Of a stretch of DNA of 64,000 bases, positions 36,113 through 49,172 are shown piece after piece. The notes under the pieces were generated by a model that was not told the origin of the DNA, made no database searches, and worked only from the letters and a program-made list of their open reading frames with translations. The position numbers and the translations under genes are program-made. Within the stretch, counting starts at the first letter, position 1. Each line of letters starts with the position of its first letter. Origin of the DNA: Liolophura sinensis (Eukaryota > Mollusca > Polyplacophora > Chitonida > Chitonidae); assembly GCF_032854445.1 (NCBI RefSeq), contig NC_088296.1, positions 18,031,485 to 18,095,484 of the forward strand, given 5' to 3'.

Positions 36113-37535
36113 ATGGCTCTTCCAGTCAGCGTCTTTCTCCTCTTGCAAGCTTTCGTCATCATTTCCGGTTACACAGTCAGTGTGGAAGAGAAAAGTAAGT
36201 ATAATAGCATTTTCAAAACGCTTTGACGTATTACTGTGGAATTATCAGGTTAAGACACAATTCATAAAGCACACGATATATTAGTAATCATTGTGAACAC
36301 AGGCGAGTCATTTTCGTGATGAAGTTTACACTTATGGAAGTTCGTCAGAGAAAAATAAATAAAGATGTAACTGTACATCGTGTAAAAATATAAAATCATC
36401 TGCTTGTACGTTAGCAAACTTTTAGTCATTGTGTAGAGGGAGGATGGGTTCCTGGGACTTACACATAAAATGGTTTCCAAACCGATGGTCTCGAAGAAGA
36501 AAAGTTTCAAACCGAATAATATCTTTTAAAATAATAAATCTCTTCTCCAAGGACATACAGTATACCTTCAGGTGTTTGTAAGACTTTGCTCTGTGGTTGA
36601 AAGACGTTTGCAACGAATAAAATGTCTACAATCACATCATTTATGTTTTTCCACCAATAATGCTTTGTGGTTTTCAGGCATCACGTGCTGGACGTGTCCT
36701 AACAAGGGAAGTAACCTGGAGTGTAATGACTGGGCGCCTGACAGGTATTGTCCCCAGGGTATGTTAAATATGGATTATCCATAGCATGCTAATGTCTAAT
36801 CTGGAAGTGGAAGAAACAAACACTATTGCCCAACTCAAAATTCCGTTGTGTAAATACAGACATCTTTTTCATCTCTAACATACACACTGAAATGGCATAC
36901 AGGATCACACCACTGATTTCAATCCTCATTTTAACACACCACAGAACATAGTGCCCAAGTCATGTTGCCCGTGAATATTACTACACAGTTCTCTTTCTCC
37001 ATGCCCAGTACATAGTTTGACAGTGGTATCTGTCTTTTCATTTCAGGCCAATCCGTGTGCCAGACGGTCCACACTTTCAGTGACGTCACCGGTCAGGTCG
37101 CCAGCGTCCGCGTGAATAAACAGTGTGTGGATCCTGAGAAATGTACGAGACATGATGTCGGCTGTAGGACGGACAAAACAACAAATACAAAGGTACACAA
37201 CAGCCTTTCCTTAAGCAACCGGCAATTTTTTTTGTAGAGGTAAAACATTAGCGTAAAGTAATGAATAATGAAAACAACTAAAAGTGTGAAGAATTCTCTG
37301 ATCGAATCAATGACATTTGTGATGTGTTATGGAACTGATGTATCTCTGTTGCTTCTGTTTTCAGACCTGTATATCTTGCTGTACCACATCATACTGTAAC
37401 GAGGAAGTTGCCCATGACAACAACTCAGCAATCAGATTCTCCGTTACTCTCTTTGGATCTGCAGCTTGTAACAAACTTACATACTGGCCAGTCTTCATCC
37501 TGGGTTACCTGGCGATGTTGATGGTGGATATTTGA
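36113..37535 (+). CDS. Ly6/uPAR three-finger protein, gene 3
   Basis: Exons 36113-36194, 36678-36758, 37047-37192 and 37365-37535, phases 1-1-0, about 159 residues. Exons 2-4 encode exactly the same residues as gene 2. Exon 1 (MALPVSVFLLLQAFVIISGY) ends in A rather than C before the donor, so the codon across the first splice is AGC (Ser) instead of CGC (Arg), just before ITCWTC; the donor is agtaag. Intron 1 carries an extra stretch (gtttttccaccaataatgc) shared with genes 4-6 but not with genes 1-2. Confidence 0.85.
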
Positions 37536-37699
37536 GGAAGCCAGGTGCCGCTAGAATGGCTTGAGTTGGTGTTGATACTGTCTACATCGTATGGCAACCA
37601 TTCTTTTTGAGATCTGCAGAAGGTTATCAATCTTTTTACCAAATATGGTGCTGTCAGTATTGTGCTTTAAATACATATATTTCTGTCTTTATTGTGTCA

Positions 37700-37705
37700 A
37701 ATAAA
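37700..37705 (+). terminator. Poly(A) signal, Ly6 gene 3
   Basis: AATAAA in the shared 3' block. Confidence 0.75.
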
Positions 37706-38095
37706 GCCTTATTTATGAGGTCATGTTTGTCGTGATTATTGACTTTCTGGATTAATCACAATACTCAGTATATTAAGACTGACCGACACTGACAACAAAC
37801 CATCATCTTGTCAACACCGACCATAAGGCATGGCTCGCTTTTATCTCCATTTACAACCGTTGTAATGCTCTTATGTGACAGATTCGCAAGTGAGGATACT
37901 CAGACGGGTGACATTTTGTAAAACATAAGGAAACACTCTGCTGATTAGAGTTTGACTACGACCAACCAATCCGTCCAATGAAAGAACGGGAATGTGGATT
38001 TTCGTTGTCAAATATAATTTTATTACATTCGTGTTACGTCTGATACAGAGAGGTATAAATTACGCATTTAAAATGATAGACTTTTCCCTTATCTA

Positions 38096-38341
38096 GACTC
38101 TTCGATGTAATAAAATAACGTCTCACACCGTTCGTTGAGACTGCATTTTTCGATTTACTTAGACAACATCTTACGTTGTTCCTTGAGGCTATGTTCTTCG
38201 ACTAACTTAGACAACGTCTTACGCTGTTCCTTGAGGCTGGATTCTTCGACTTCCCTAGATAATGTCTCACACTCTTTTTTGAGACCTAATTCATCCACTT
38301 ACTCAGAAATCAACTCATGCTGTTCCTTCAGCACGTCGAGC
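38096..38341 (+). repeat. 48-bp tandem array after Ly6 gene 3 (about 5 monomers)
   Basis: A near-exact copy of 32257-32502, carried by the 5.84-kb unit. Confidence 0.9.
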
Positions 38342-41300
38342 GTATTACAGAAGCACAAGAGCTGCTAGCATTCACCACCAAGAAGGCCACTGTTGTTACT
38401 ATACTTACCGATACTTTGTTGGTGCTTATCGGTAATAAACAAGCATTCTCCAACACGAGTGAGATTGGGCATTAACTGCTCCTTTACATTACCGGAATTA
38501 CTTATAATCCTGAGGATTAAACCTCAGTATAATCTCAGGGATTATTCAAGGATTCCCAGAATTTTGCCACTGTTTGTTTCACTCGTTTAGATCTTTTCAA
38601 TGTAATTGAGGGTAACATTTTTTGCTTCCATGGGAGAGACAGAAAACATTAGTGTCATCTCAAGTGGATATGGCATTCAATAACGGATATGGTAACGAAG
38701 CCGATTTGTAAGACACCATGAAATTAGTGCAATTGAGCAGCATTTACTTCTCATAAACCTTTGTCAACCACAAGTACGTCTTGTACTCCAGTAAACACAG
38801 AAGCCAGGATGTAAATATCATCAGCAAACATTATAAAGAGCAATTATTCATCTTACTGTTTCTGTAGATGCTTTATCACCTTGTGTTTCTCTAAAACACA
38901 ATATGGCGTTGCCTTCTACATTGTCAAACTATCCTACTGAAATCCACGTTGGACAAACACCCACGCAAAAAATTTAAAAAGGTAAAACATTAGCGAAAAA
39001 GGGCAAATTTTTATTCTGTTAAATATATAATAAAAAAAACTTTTCTAATTATAATTTTTCAGCCGGATGTTTATGGTTTTCTTTTCCCCAGATATTTTCA
39101 GATCTGTAATACCCGTAGGAAGAAAAGAAATTAAAACAAAAATAACAAATACACACAATTGTTTTCAGACTGGGAAAGAGTTCTTTCCGTTTCAACATAC
39201 TTTAACACTTTATTTGAAAAGCTGTCAAAGAGTCAAACAGAAGCTGAAATTGTTTACAAACTTTTAGAAAACTCGTCATACTAAATTTTAATGATTTCAA
39301 ATACAATTTATCTACAATAAAAACAAGCCATAAACCTTAAGACTCTTTGAAGTGAACGCTCGTTAGTTTGAGGACTATCTGTTTTGTCCACGACTGCTGA
39401 GGTAGATTGTGATTCTACTCACAGGGAAATATGATTTATTGAGAAACCCCAACAGAACTTGCTTCTCTCCCTTTGTCCTCGGATTATCCTCAATGATTTC
39501 CCAAATAAACACCTTTGTCACTGGTAAAATCAAAAAGTAAAAGCCACTCTTAAAGGTTACACCGTAAGTGACCTAAACAAGGTAGATCCATATATACCAC
39601 CACGTTGATCAATTATCCCTGTAAAAACTGGATTCCTTTCTCAGGGTGGCATCATGACGTCACACCAGGTTACCCCTATCACCCGGAGATATTGTCCATT
39701 TCCAGGTTTTCTCTGAAGCTCATGAAAATCTCACCCGCCATTAAACAGCACTGAGGAGTGGGGATTGTCGCTTGACGTCAGGTGATCATGTGATCTTGTA
39801 TATAAATATGGTGGTCAGTTTTGACTTGTAGGACACTGTCTTCGGCACTCTGGCTTCTCTGTACCATAACTCGTTATTTACCAGGGCAGTTAACTCAACT
39901 TGTTGCCCAGTCCAAATTACCGTTAATCGTTACCCAATTAGTGCATTTTAATGTAGCTGACAGAAGTTTACACATTTTTTTCTCTGATGGGAGAGATAGA
40001 AAACATTAGTACTATCTCAAACCAGGACGGATTAAGCGACAAATCTGACAAAACATAAAGAACAATATTAATTCAGTGTAACTAAACCGTGATTGGTGCT
40101 CTTGACAGTTCGCCTATCAGAATTGATTCTTGCATTCTTTACCAGAAATAGACGCCATGGCATGAATGTCACCAAGAAAGCCTAAAAGGGGCAAGGATTT
40201 AGCATAATGCTGGTTTTAAATCTTCGAAATTCCACATCCAGAGCTTAGGTGTCACACACAATATCGCGCTGTGCTCCAATTACACATGCAAACGTTTTTT
40301 CCTTCAGGTAACGATTTTAATTACTCACATATTTTAAGCCTAGCCGTTTGCGGGGCTGTTTAATCTTGAAAGACTTTAAAAGAAAAAAAAATTGGAAAAG
40401 CAGGGGAAAGGAAAACCGGAACACTTAGCTATCTTAAAACAAAACACTGATCATTGACTGCTCTCTTTACAGTTAATACACATTAGTTTCTAATCCTGAG
40501 GATTAACCTCGAGATAATCCCTGGAGCAGTGCCTAATTCTGGGAACTTATACTGATGTTATTCTTTACCCGATTACTGCATTTTAATGTAGCTTACAGCG
40601 GTTTCCACGTTTTTTCTTCTGTGGGAGGGATAGAAAATATTAGTGCCATCTGAAGTGTGGACGGATTAAGCGACAAATCTGACAAAACTAAAAGGACAGT
40701 ATCAATTCAAAGCAATTGAACTGTGATTGCTTCTCTTGATAATTTGTCCGTCAGAAGTGCTTCTTGCAATTTCTATCGAAAATAGACTTTATGACATAAA
40801 TGTCACCAAGAAAGCCTAAAAGAGGCAAGCATAATCCTTGTTTTAAATCTCGGAAATCCCACATCTAGCGCTTAGCCATCACACACGATATTGCGCTGAT
40901 CTATACTTAGTCATGCAAAAGTTTGTTTTTTTCAGTCAGCCACTTCCGCCACTGTTTATTCTTAAAAGGCTTCAAAAGAAGAATGAAATTGAAGAAAGGA
41001 GTGACAGATCACGGCCACAGGATGGCGAAAACTTCTTTGTGTTTCGGTGTTATAAAATGTCCATTAATTAAATTAAAACAATCCTGATCAATAAAAGTCA
41101 AATGCAAACTAAAATATTTGTTTTTTAGAAAACTGGTCATAATAATTTAATAAACTTAAGGGCATTTTATCTACAATATAAACAACATAACCATCAAATT
41201 GAAGAGTCTGAAGTAAATACCCATTAAGATAAGGACTATCTCTCTCTTGTGCTCTCGACAGCTGAGGACAGACGTATACACCGCAAGTACATTTTGACAT

Positions 41301-41696
41301 ACTCGAAGTAATTAAGCCCCCCCCCTTCCCCCACCACCACCACTTCCCTACACACACACAAATCACCGCTCTCTCCCTTTGTCTTAAGATTATCTTTAAT
41401 GATTTCAATATAATCAACGTTTTTATGCTGAAATCAAAAGGTACAAGTCACTGTCAATGATTACCCCATGAGTGTCCTAAACTAGCTAAATGACTGTGTA
41501 CACCATGCTGACCAGTTGTTCTTTTTTTACGCTGGAATCCCTTCTTAAAGTGACACCATTACGTCACTACAGGCTGCTCTTACCACCCGGAGAATTCCGC
41601 CAGTTCTCAGACTTTTCACAAGCTTTCTTAACTCTTCCCCGCCTTTAACACCAGTGGAGAGCTAGGATTGTCAGGCTTAACACCTACCGTTTTACA
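38342..41696 (+). other. Intergenic region, Ly6 gene 3 to gene 4
   Basis: No gene. A duplicate of 32503-35859, with the older TATA module at 39801-39808. Confidence 0.6.
39801..39808 (+). promoter_or_regulatory. Older TATA module upstream of Ly6 gene 4
   Basis: Duplicate of the module at 33962. Confidence 0.4.
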
Positions 41697-41729
41697 TCAC
41701 GTGATCAAACATTACGTCAAATATAAATA
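41697..41729 (+). promoter_or_regulatory. Promoter of Ly6 gene 4
   Basis: E-box tcacgtga 41697-41704 and TATAAATA 41722-41729. Confidence 0.7.
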
Positions 41730-41949
41730 TGTGCCTAGTTCGCGTCAGACATTCGACTTTCCACTTTTGACATAATATACACTGCCTGGAGCACTCCGAC
41801 CTATGTCTGTATACCTTGTCTGGGTTATTCCAGAATAACTAACTTGAACTGTTACAAACTTACCGAGTTACCAGTGATTCACCGTTAGAAAACACATCAG
41901 CATAAAAAGTCTGTTAACAGACGATCATCTCGTCTGTTCTTCCAAAGCC

Positions 41950-43381
41950 ATGGCTCTTCCAGTCAGCGTCTTTCTCCTCTTGCAAGCTTTCGTCATCATT
42001 TCCGGTTACACAGTCAGTGTGGAAGAGAAAAGTAAGTATAATAGCATTTTCAAAACGCTTTGACGTATTACTGTGGAATTATCAGGTTAAGACACAATTC
42101 ATAAAGCACACGATATATTAGTAATCATTGTGAACACAGGCGAGTCATTTTCGTGATGAAGTTTACACTTATGGAAGTTCGTCAGAGAAAAATAAATAAA
42201 GATGTAACTGTACATCGTGTAAAAATATAAAATCATCTGCTTGTACGTTAGCAAACTTTTAGTCATTGTGTAGAGGGAGGATGGGTTCCTGGGACTTACA
42301 CATAAAATGGTTTCCAAACCGATGGTCTCGAAGAAGAAAAGTTTCAAACCGAATAATATCTTTTAAAATAATAAATCTCTTCTCCAAGGACATACAGTAT
42401 ACCTTCAGGTGTTTGTAAGACTTTGCTCTGTGGTTGAAAGACGTTTGCAACGAATAAAATGTCTACAATCACATCATTTATGTTTTTCCACCAATAATGC
42501 TTTGTGGTTTTCAGGCATCACGTGCTGGACGTGTCCTAACAAGGGAAGTAACCTGGAGTGTAATAACTGGGCACCCGACAGGTATTGTCCCCAGGGTATG
42601 TTAAATATGGATTATCCAGAGCATGCTAATGTCTAATCTGGAAGTAGGACAAACAAACACTATTGCCCAACTCAAAATTCCGTTGTGTAAATACAGACAT
42701 CTTTTTTCATCTCTAACATACACACTGAAATGTCATACAGAATCACACCACTGATTTCAATCCTCATTTTAACACACCACAGAACATAGTGCCCAAGTAA
42801 TGTTGGCCGTGGATGTGTTTACTGCAGAGTTCTCTTTCTGCATGCGCAGCACATAATTTGACAGTGGTATCTGTCTTTTCATTTCAGACCAGTCCGTTTG
42901 CCAGACAGCCCACACTTTCAGTGACGTCACCGGTCAAGTCGCCAGCCTTCGCGTGGATAAACGGTGTGTGGCTCCTGAGAAATGTACGAGACATGATGTA
43001 GGCTGTAGGACGGACAAAACAACAAATACAAGGTACGCAACGGCCTTTCCTAAGGCAACCGGAAATTTTTTTGTAGAGGTAAAACATTAGCGTAAAGTAA
43101 TGAATAATGAAAACAACAAAAAACTGCGAAGAATTCACTGATCGAATCAATGACATTAATTTTTGTGATGTGTTATGGAACTGATGTATCTGTGTTGCTT
43201 CTGTTTTCAGACGTGTATATCTTGCTGTACCACATCATACTGTAACGAAGAAGTTGCCCATGACAACCACTCAGCAATCCAATTCTCCATTACTCTCCTA
43301 GGATCTGCAGCTTGTAACAAACTTTCATACTGCCCAGTCTTCATCCTGGGTTACCTTGCGATGTTGATGGGCGATAACTGA
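41950..43381 (+). pseudogene. Ly6/uPAR gene 4, chimeric, frame-shifted at the exon 3 border
   Basis: Exons 41950-42031, 42515-42595, 42888-43032 and 43211-43381. The 5' half is a copy of gene 3, while from mid exon 2 on it is of the gene 5/6 type (DQSVC, LRVDK, VAPEKC), so the gene is a recombinant. Exon 3 is 145 nt, not 146 as in all other copies: one A of the final AAG before the donor is missing (near 43031). Spliced in the usual way, exon 4 would be read in the wrong frame and the CC...CN end and tail lost, so I call a recent pseudogene. Exon 4 itself is open and well kept. A sequencing or assembly error in this A-rich spot is the main alternative. Confidence 0.7.
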
Positions 43382-43542
43382 GGAACTCAGGAGCCGTTGG
43401 AATGGCTTGAGTTAGTGTTGATACGGTCTATAACGTATGCCAACCATTCTTTTTAATGGCAGAAGGTTATCAATCATTTTACCAAATATTGTGCTGTCAG
43501 TATTGTGCTTTCAATATATATTTTTCTGTCTTTATTGTGTCA

Positions 43543-43548
43543 AATAAA
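43543..43548 (+). terminator. Poly(A) signal, Ly6 gene 4
   Basis: AATAAA in the shared 3' block. Confidence 0.7.
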
Positions 43549-43607
43549 ACATTATTGATGACGTCATATTTGTCGTGATCGTTGCCTTTCTGGATTAATC
43601 TGGATGT

Positions 43608-44199
43608 CTCACGTCGTTCCTTAAGATTAAAGTCTTCGAATGACTTAGATAATGTTTTACACCGTTCGTTGAAACCGGATTCGTCGACTTACTCAGATAA
43701 CATCTCACACTGTTCCATGAGGCGGGATTCTTTGACTTACTTACATACTGTCTCACGTCGTTCCTTGAGATTAAATTCTTTCGACTGACTCAGATAATGT
43801 CTCACATCGTTCGTTGAGACCGGATTCGTCGACTTACTCAGATAACATCTCACACTGTTCCATGAGGCGGGATTCTTTGACTTACTTACATACTGTCTCA
43901 CGTCGTTCCTTGAGATTAAATTCTCTCGACTGACTCAGACAATGTCTCACACCGTTCGTTGAAACCGGATTCGTCGACTTACTCAGATAACATCTCACAT
44001 TGTTCCATGAGGCGGGATTCTTTGACTTACTTACATACTGTCTCACGTCGTTCCTTGAGATTAAATTCTCTCGACTGACTTAGATAATGTCTCACATCGT
44101 TCGTTGAGGCCGGATTCTTCGACTTACTCAGATAACATCTCACACTGTTCCATGAGGCGGGATTCTTTGACTTACTTACATACTGTCTCACGTCGTTAC
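43608..44199 (+). repeat. 145-bp higher-order tandem array after Ly6 gene 4 (about 4 units)
   Basis: Three diverged monomers of 49, 48 and 48 bp alternate in fixed order: ctcacgtcgttccttgagat, ctcacatcgttcgttgagac and ctcacactgttccatgaggc types. Units agree closely with each other, unlike the arrays after genes 1-3. The third-type monomer recurs at about 43713, 43861, 44006 and 44150. Confidence 0.9.
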
Positions 44200-46822
44200 T
44201 CGGAATTTTGCCACTGTTAGTTTCATTCGTTTAGATCTTTTCAATGTAATTGAGGGGAACATTTTTTTGCTTCCATGGGAGGGACAGAAAACATTAGTGT
44301 CATCTCAAGTGGATATGGCATTCAATAACGGATATGGCAACAAAGCTGATTTGTAAGACACCATGAATCTCGTGCAACTGAGCAGCATTTACTTCTCATA
44401 TTCATTTTCCTACCTCAAATACCTCTTGCATTCTACTAAACACAGAAGCCAGGACGTGAATGTCCCAGGCAAAACTTACAAAGGGATATAACGTATCTTA
44501 ATGTTTCTGAAGACGCTTCATGACTCGGTATTTCTCTAGCACACAATATGACGTTGCCCTCCACATGGTCATTCTTAGCTACTGACATTCTCGTGGAAAA
44601 AGTCAAATATTCACCCCAAAATTGTAAAAAGGTAAAGCATTAGGGGAAAAGGAGGAAAGTTTCATTCTGTTGAATATATAATAAAACCAACTTTTCTCAT
44701 TATCATTTTTTTCCAAACGGATGTTTATAGTTTTCCTTTCCCCAGATATGTTTAGATTTGTAATATCCGTAAGAAAAAAGAATTAAAAGCAAAAATAAGA
44801 AATCCACACTATTGGTCTCAAACTGGGAAAGAGTTTTTTGTGTCCCGGCATCATTAAATACTTTAATTAAAACAACTGCTCATGAGTCAAACAGATCAAT
44901 TTCGACACAATTGACAATTACACGTGTTTAGTCAATTAAAACACCCCCAACAGATCTCGCTTCTCTCCCTTTGTCCTCAGTTAATTGAGCACGTTTAAAA
45001 AATAGATTTTGTGCTTTGTTACCTTTCCAGCTATCCTATTTACCAACTTCTATAAAACTCGTCATATAAATTTTAATGATTTCAAATACAATTTATCTAC
45101 AATAAAACCCAGCCATAAATCTTAAGACTCTTTGAAGTGAATACTCATTAGTTTGAGGACTATCTGTTTTGTCCACGACTGCTAAGGTAGATTGTGATTC
45201 TACTCACAGGGAGATATGATTTATTGAGGAACCCCAACAGATCTCGCTTCTCTCCCTTTGTCCTCGGATTATCCTCAATGATTTCCCAAATAAACACCCT
45301 TGTCACTGGTGAGGTCAAAAAGTAAAAGCCACTCCCAACGTTTACACCATAAGTGACCAAAACCAGTTAAATGCACATATACTACCCCGCTGATCAATTG
45401 TTCCTACCAAAGCTGGAATCCTTTCTCAGGGTGGCACCATTACATCACACCAGGATGCTCCTACCACACGGAGATGTTGTCCATTTCCAGGTTTTCTCTG
45501 AAGCTCATGAAAATCTCACCCGCCATTAAACACCAGTGAGGAGTGGGGATTGCCAGCATTAACACCTCCCGTTTGAGGTCACCTGACCATATTTTACCTT
45601 GTGTATAAATATGGTGCTTAGTTTTCACTTGTAGGACACTGTCTTTGGCACTCTGGCTTCTGTGTACCACCACTCGTTCTTTACCCGGGAAGGTAACTTA
45701 ACTTGTCGCCCACTCCAAATTACTGTTAATCGTTACCCGATTAGTGCATTTTGATGTAGCTAACGGCAGATTCCCCATGTTTTCTTCTGTAGGAGGGATA
45801 GAAAGCATTAGTGCAGTATCAAGTGTGGACGGATTAAGCGACAAATCTGACAAATCGTAGAGGGCAGTATCAATTCAGTGCAATTGGACTGTGATTGCTT
45901 CTCTTGATCATTTGTCTATCAGAAGTGCTTCTTGGATTCTCTATCGAAAGTAGACCGCATGGCATAAATGTCACCAAGAAAGCCTAAAAGGGGCAAGAAT
46001 TTAGCATTGTACTGGTTTTAAATCTCGGAAAGCACATCTTGTGCTTAATTATCACACACAATATTGTGATAAGCTCTACTTATTTATGCAAAAGTTTTTT
46101 TCGGTTAGGTGGCGATTTTATTTACTCACATATTTAAATCATTGCCACTTCCGCCACTGTTTATTCTTAAAAGGCTTTAAAAGAAGAATGAAATTGAAGA
46201 AAGGAGTGACAGATCTCGGCCACAGGCTGGCGAAAACTTCTTTGTGTTTCGGTGTTATTAAATGTCAACTAATTAAATTAAAACAATCCGGACAAAAAAA
46301 AGTCAAATAGAAGTTAAAATATTTGTTTTTTAAAAACTTGTTATAATAATTTAACTTAAGTACATTTTATCTACAATATAAACAACGTAACCATCAAATT
46401 GAAGAGTCTGAAATAAATACCCATTAAGATAAGGACTATCTCTTGTGCCCTCGACAGCTGAGGACAGACGTATACAGGTAGGTACATTGTGACGGTTCTC
46501 TCCCTTTGTCTTCAGATGATCTTTAATGATTTCAGTATATACACATTTTCATTGCTGAAATCAAAAGGTAAAAGTCGCTCTCAATGATTACCCCATGAGT
46601 GTCCTAAACCAGCTAAATGACTGTGTACACCATGCTGACCAGTTGTTCTTGTTAATGCTGAAATCCCTTCTTAAAGTGACACCATTACGTCACACCAGGC
46701 TGCTCTTACCACCGGGAGATTTCCGCCACTTCTCTGACTTTTCACAAGCTTTCTTAAATCTTCCCCGCCTTTAACACCAGTGGAGAGCTAGGATTGTCAG
46801 GCTTAACACCTACCGTTTTACA
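44200..46822 (+). other. Intergenic region, Ly6 gene 4 to gene 5
   Basis: No gene. It holds the older TATA module at 45604 and the recurring block at about 45828. It is a near-exact copy of 49173-51793. Confidence 0.6.
45604..45611 (+). promoter_or_regulatory. Older TATA module upstream of Ly6 gene 5
   Basis: TATAAATA with aggtcacctgacc before it, 1.24 kb before the working TATA box. Confidence 0.4.
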
Positions 46823-46855
46823 TCACGTGATCAAACATTACGTCAAATATAAATA
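46823..46855 (+). promoter_or_regulatory. Promoter of Ly6 gene 5
   Basis: E-box tcacgtga 46823-46830 and TATAAATA 46848-46855, 228 bp before the ATG. Confidence 0.7.
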
Positions 46856-47075
46856 TGTGCCTAGATCTCGTCAGACATTCGACTTTCCACTTTTGACATA
46901 ATATACACTGACTGGAGCACTCCGGCTTATATCTGTATACCTTGTCTGGGTTATACCAGAATAACTAACTTGAACAGTTACAAACTTAAGAAGTTACCAG
47001 TGATTCACCGTTAGAAAACACATCAATATAAAGGGTCTGTTAACAGACAATCATCTCGTATCTTCTTCCAAAGGC

Positions 47076-48494
47076 ATGGCTCTTCCAGTCAGCGTCTTTC
47101 TCCTCTTGCAAGCTTTCGTGTTGATTTCCGCTTACACAGTCAGTGTGGAAGAGAAACGTAAGTATTATAGCACTTTCAAAACGCTTTGACGTATTACTGT
47201 GGAATTATCAGGTTAGGCCACAATTCATAACACACACGATATATTAGTAATCATTGTGAACACAGACGAGTCATTTTCGTGATGAAGTTTACACTGGAAG
47301 TTTGTCACAGAAAAATGAATAAAGGTGGAACTGTACATCATGTAAAAATATAAAATTTCCTGCTTGTACGTTAGCAAACTTTTAGTCATTGTGTAGAGGG
47401 AGGATGGGTTGCTGGGACTTACACATAAAATGGTTTCCAAAACGATGGTCTCGAAGAAGAAATGTTTCAAACCGAATAAAGTCTTTAAAAATTATAAATC
47501 TCTTCTCTAAAGACATACAGTATACTTTCAGGTGTTTGTAAGACTTTGCTCTGTGGTTGAAAGACGTTTGTAACGAATAAAATGTCTATAATCACATCAT
47601 CTATGTTTTTCCACCAATAATGCTTTGTGGTTTTCAGGCATCACGTGCTGGACGTGTCCTAACAAGGGAAGTAACCTGGAGTGTAATAACTGGGCACCCG
47701 ACAGGTATTGTCCCCAGGGTATGTTAAATATGGATTATCCAGAGCATGCTAATGTCTAATCTGGAAGTGGAAGAAACAAACACTATTGCCCAACTCAAAA
47801 TTCCGTTGTGTAAATACAGACACCTTTTTCATCTCTAACATACACACTGAAATGGCATACAGGATCACACCACTGATTTCAATCCTCATTTTAACACACC
47901 CCAGAACATAGTGCCCAAGTAATGTTGGCCGTGGATATTACTGCAGAGTTCTCTTTCTGCATGCGCAGCACATAATTTGACAGTGGTATCTGTCTTTTGA
48001 TTTCAGACCAGTCCGTATGCCAGACAGTTCACACTTTCAGTGACGTCACCGGTCAGGTCGCCAGCCTTCGCGTGGATAAACAGTGTGTGGCTCCTGAGAA
48101 ATGTACGAGACACGATGTTGGCTGTAGGACGGACAAAACACCACATACAAAGGTACGCAACAGCCTTTTCTGAGGCAACCAGAACTTTTTTGGTAGAGAT
48201 AAAACATTAGCGTAAAGTAATGAATAATGAAAACAACAAAAAGTATGAAGAATTCACTGATCGAATCAATGACATTTCTGATGTGTTATGGAACTGATGT
48301 ATCTCTGTTGCTTCTGTTTTCAGACGTGTATATCTTGCTGTACCACATCATACTGTAACGAAGAAGTTGCCCATGACAACCACTCAGCAATCAGATTCTC
48401 CGTTACCCTCCTTGGATCTGCAGCTAGTAACGAATTTTCCTACTGGGAAATTTTCATCCTGGTTTACTTAGCGATGTTGATGGGCGATAACTGA
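47076..48494 (+). CDS. Ly6/uPAR three-finger protein, gene 5
   Basis: Exons 47076-47157, 47638-47718, 48007-48152 and 48324-48494, phases 1-1-0, about 159 residues. The signal peptide is MALPVSVFLLLQAFVLISAY. The LU domain is complete, with LRVDKQCVAPEKC and DKTPHTK. The tail differs from genes 1-4: SAASNEFSYWEIFILVYLAMLMGDN, losing the Cys that follows the small residues and gaining Glu inside the hydrophobic run, which could change anchoring. The protein is identical to gene 6 in every exon I compared. Confidence 0.85.
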
Positions 48495-48658
48495 GGAACT
48501 CAGGAGCCCTTGGAATGGCTTGAGTTAGTGTTGATACGGTCTATAGCGTATGCCAACCATTCTTTTTGAGATCTGCAGAAGGTTATCAATCTTTTTACCA
48601 AATATGGTGCTGTCAGTATTGTGATTTAAATATATATTTTTCTGTCTTTATTGTGTCA

Positions 48659-48664
48659 AATAAA
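48659..48664 (+). terminator. Poly(A) signal, Ly6 gene 5
   Basis: AATAAA in the shared 3' block. Confidence 0.7.
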
Positions 48665-48722
48665 ACATTATTGATGACGTCATATTTGTCGTGATCGTTG
48701 CCTTTCTGGATTAATCTGGATG

Positions 48723-49172
48723 TCTCACGTCGTTCCTTAAGATTAAAGTCTTCGAATGACTTAGATAATGTTTTACACCGTTCGTTGAAACCGGATTCGT
48801 CGACTTCCTCAGATAACATCTCACACTCTTCCATGAGGCGGGATTCTTTGACTTACTTACATACTGTCTCACGTCGTTCCTTGAGATTAAATTCTCTCGA
48901 CTGACTCAGACAATGTCTCACACCGTTCGTTGAAACCGGATTCGTCGACTTACTCAGATAACATCTCACATTGTTCCATGAGGCGGGACTCTTTGACTTA
49001 CTTACATACTGTCTCACGTCGTTCCTTGAGATTAAATTCTCTCGACTGACTTAGATAATGTCTCACATCGTTCGTTGAGACCGGATTCTTCGACTTACTC
49101 AGATAACATCTCACACTGTTCCATGAGGCGGGATTCTTTGACTTACTTACATACTGTCTCACGTCGTTCCTC
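48723..49172 (+). repeat. 145-bp higher-order tandem array after Ly6 gene 5 (about 3 units)
   Basis: Same three-monomer order as at 43608, with one unit fewer. Confidence 0.9.

Larger units (their letters stand above)
30820..36658 (+). repeat. 5.84-kb tandem unit, copy 1
   Basis: Repeated at 36659-42495 with only a handful of differences seen by eye (for example the donor context at 31357/37196 and a C-run at 35468/41306). It runs from exon 2 of gene 2 to just before exon 2 of gene 3. Confidence 0.9.
36659..42495 (+). repeat. 5.84-kb tandem unit, copy 2
   Basis: Partner of 30820-36658. Identity stops inside exon 2 of gene 4, at about 42563, where gene 4 switches to the gene 5/6 type (NNWAP in place of NDWAP). 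Confidence 0.9.
43520..48490 (+). repeat. About 5-kb tandem unit, copy 1 (gene 4 3' end to gene 5)
   Basis: Repeated at about 48636-53465. Offset is 4971 bp for everything right of the array and about 5116 bp left of it, the 145-bp difference being one higher-order repeat unit. Confidence 0.85.
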
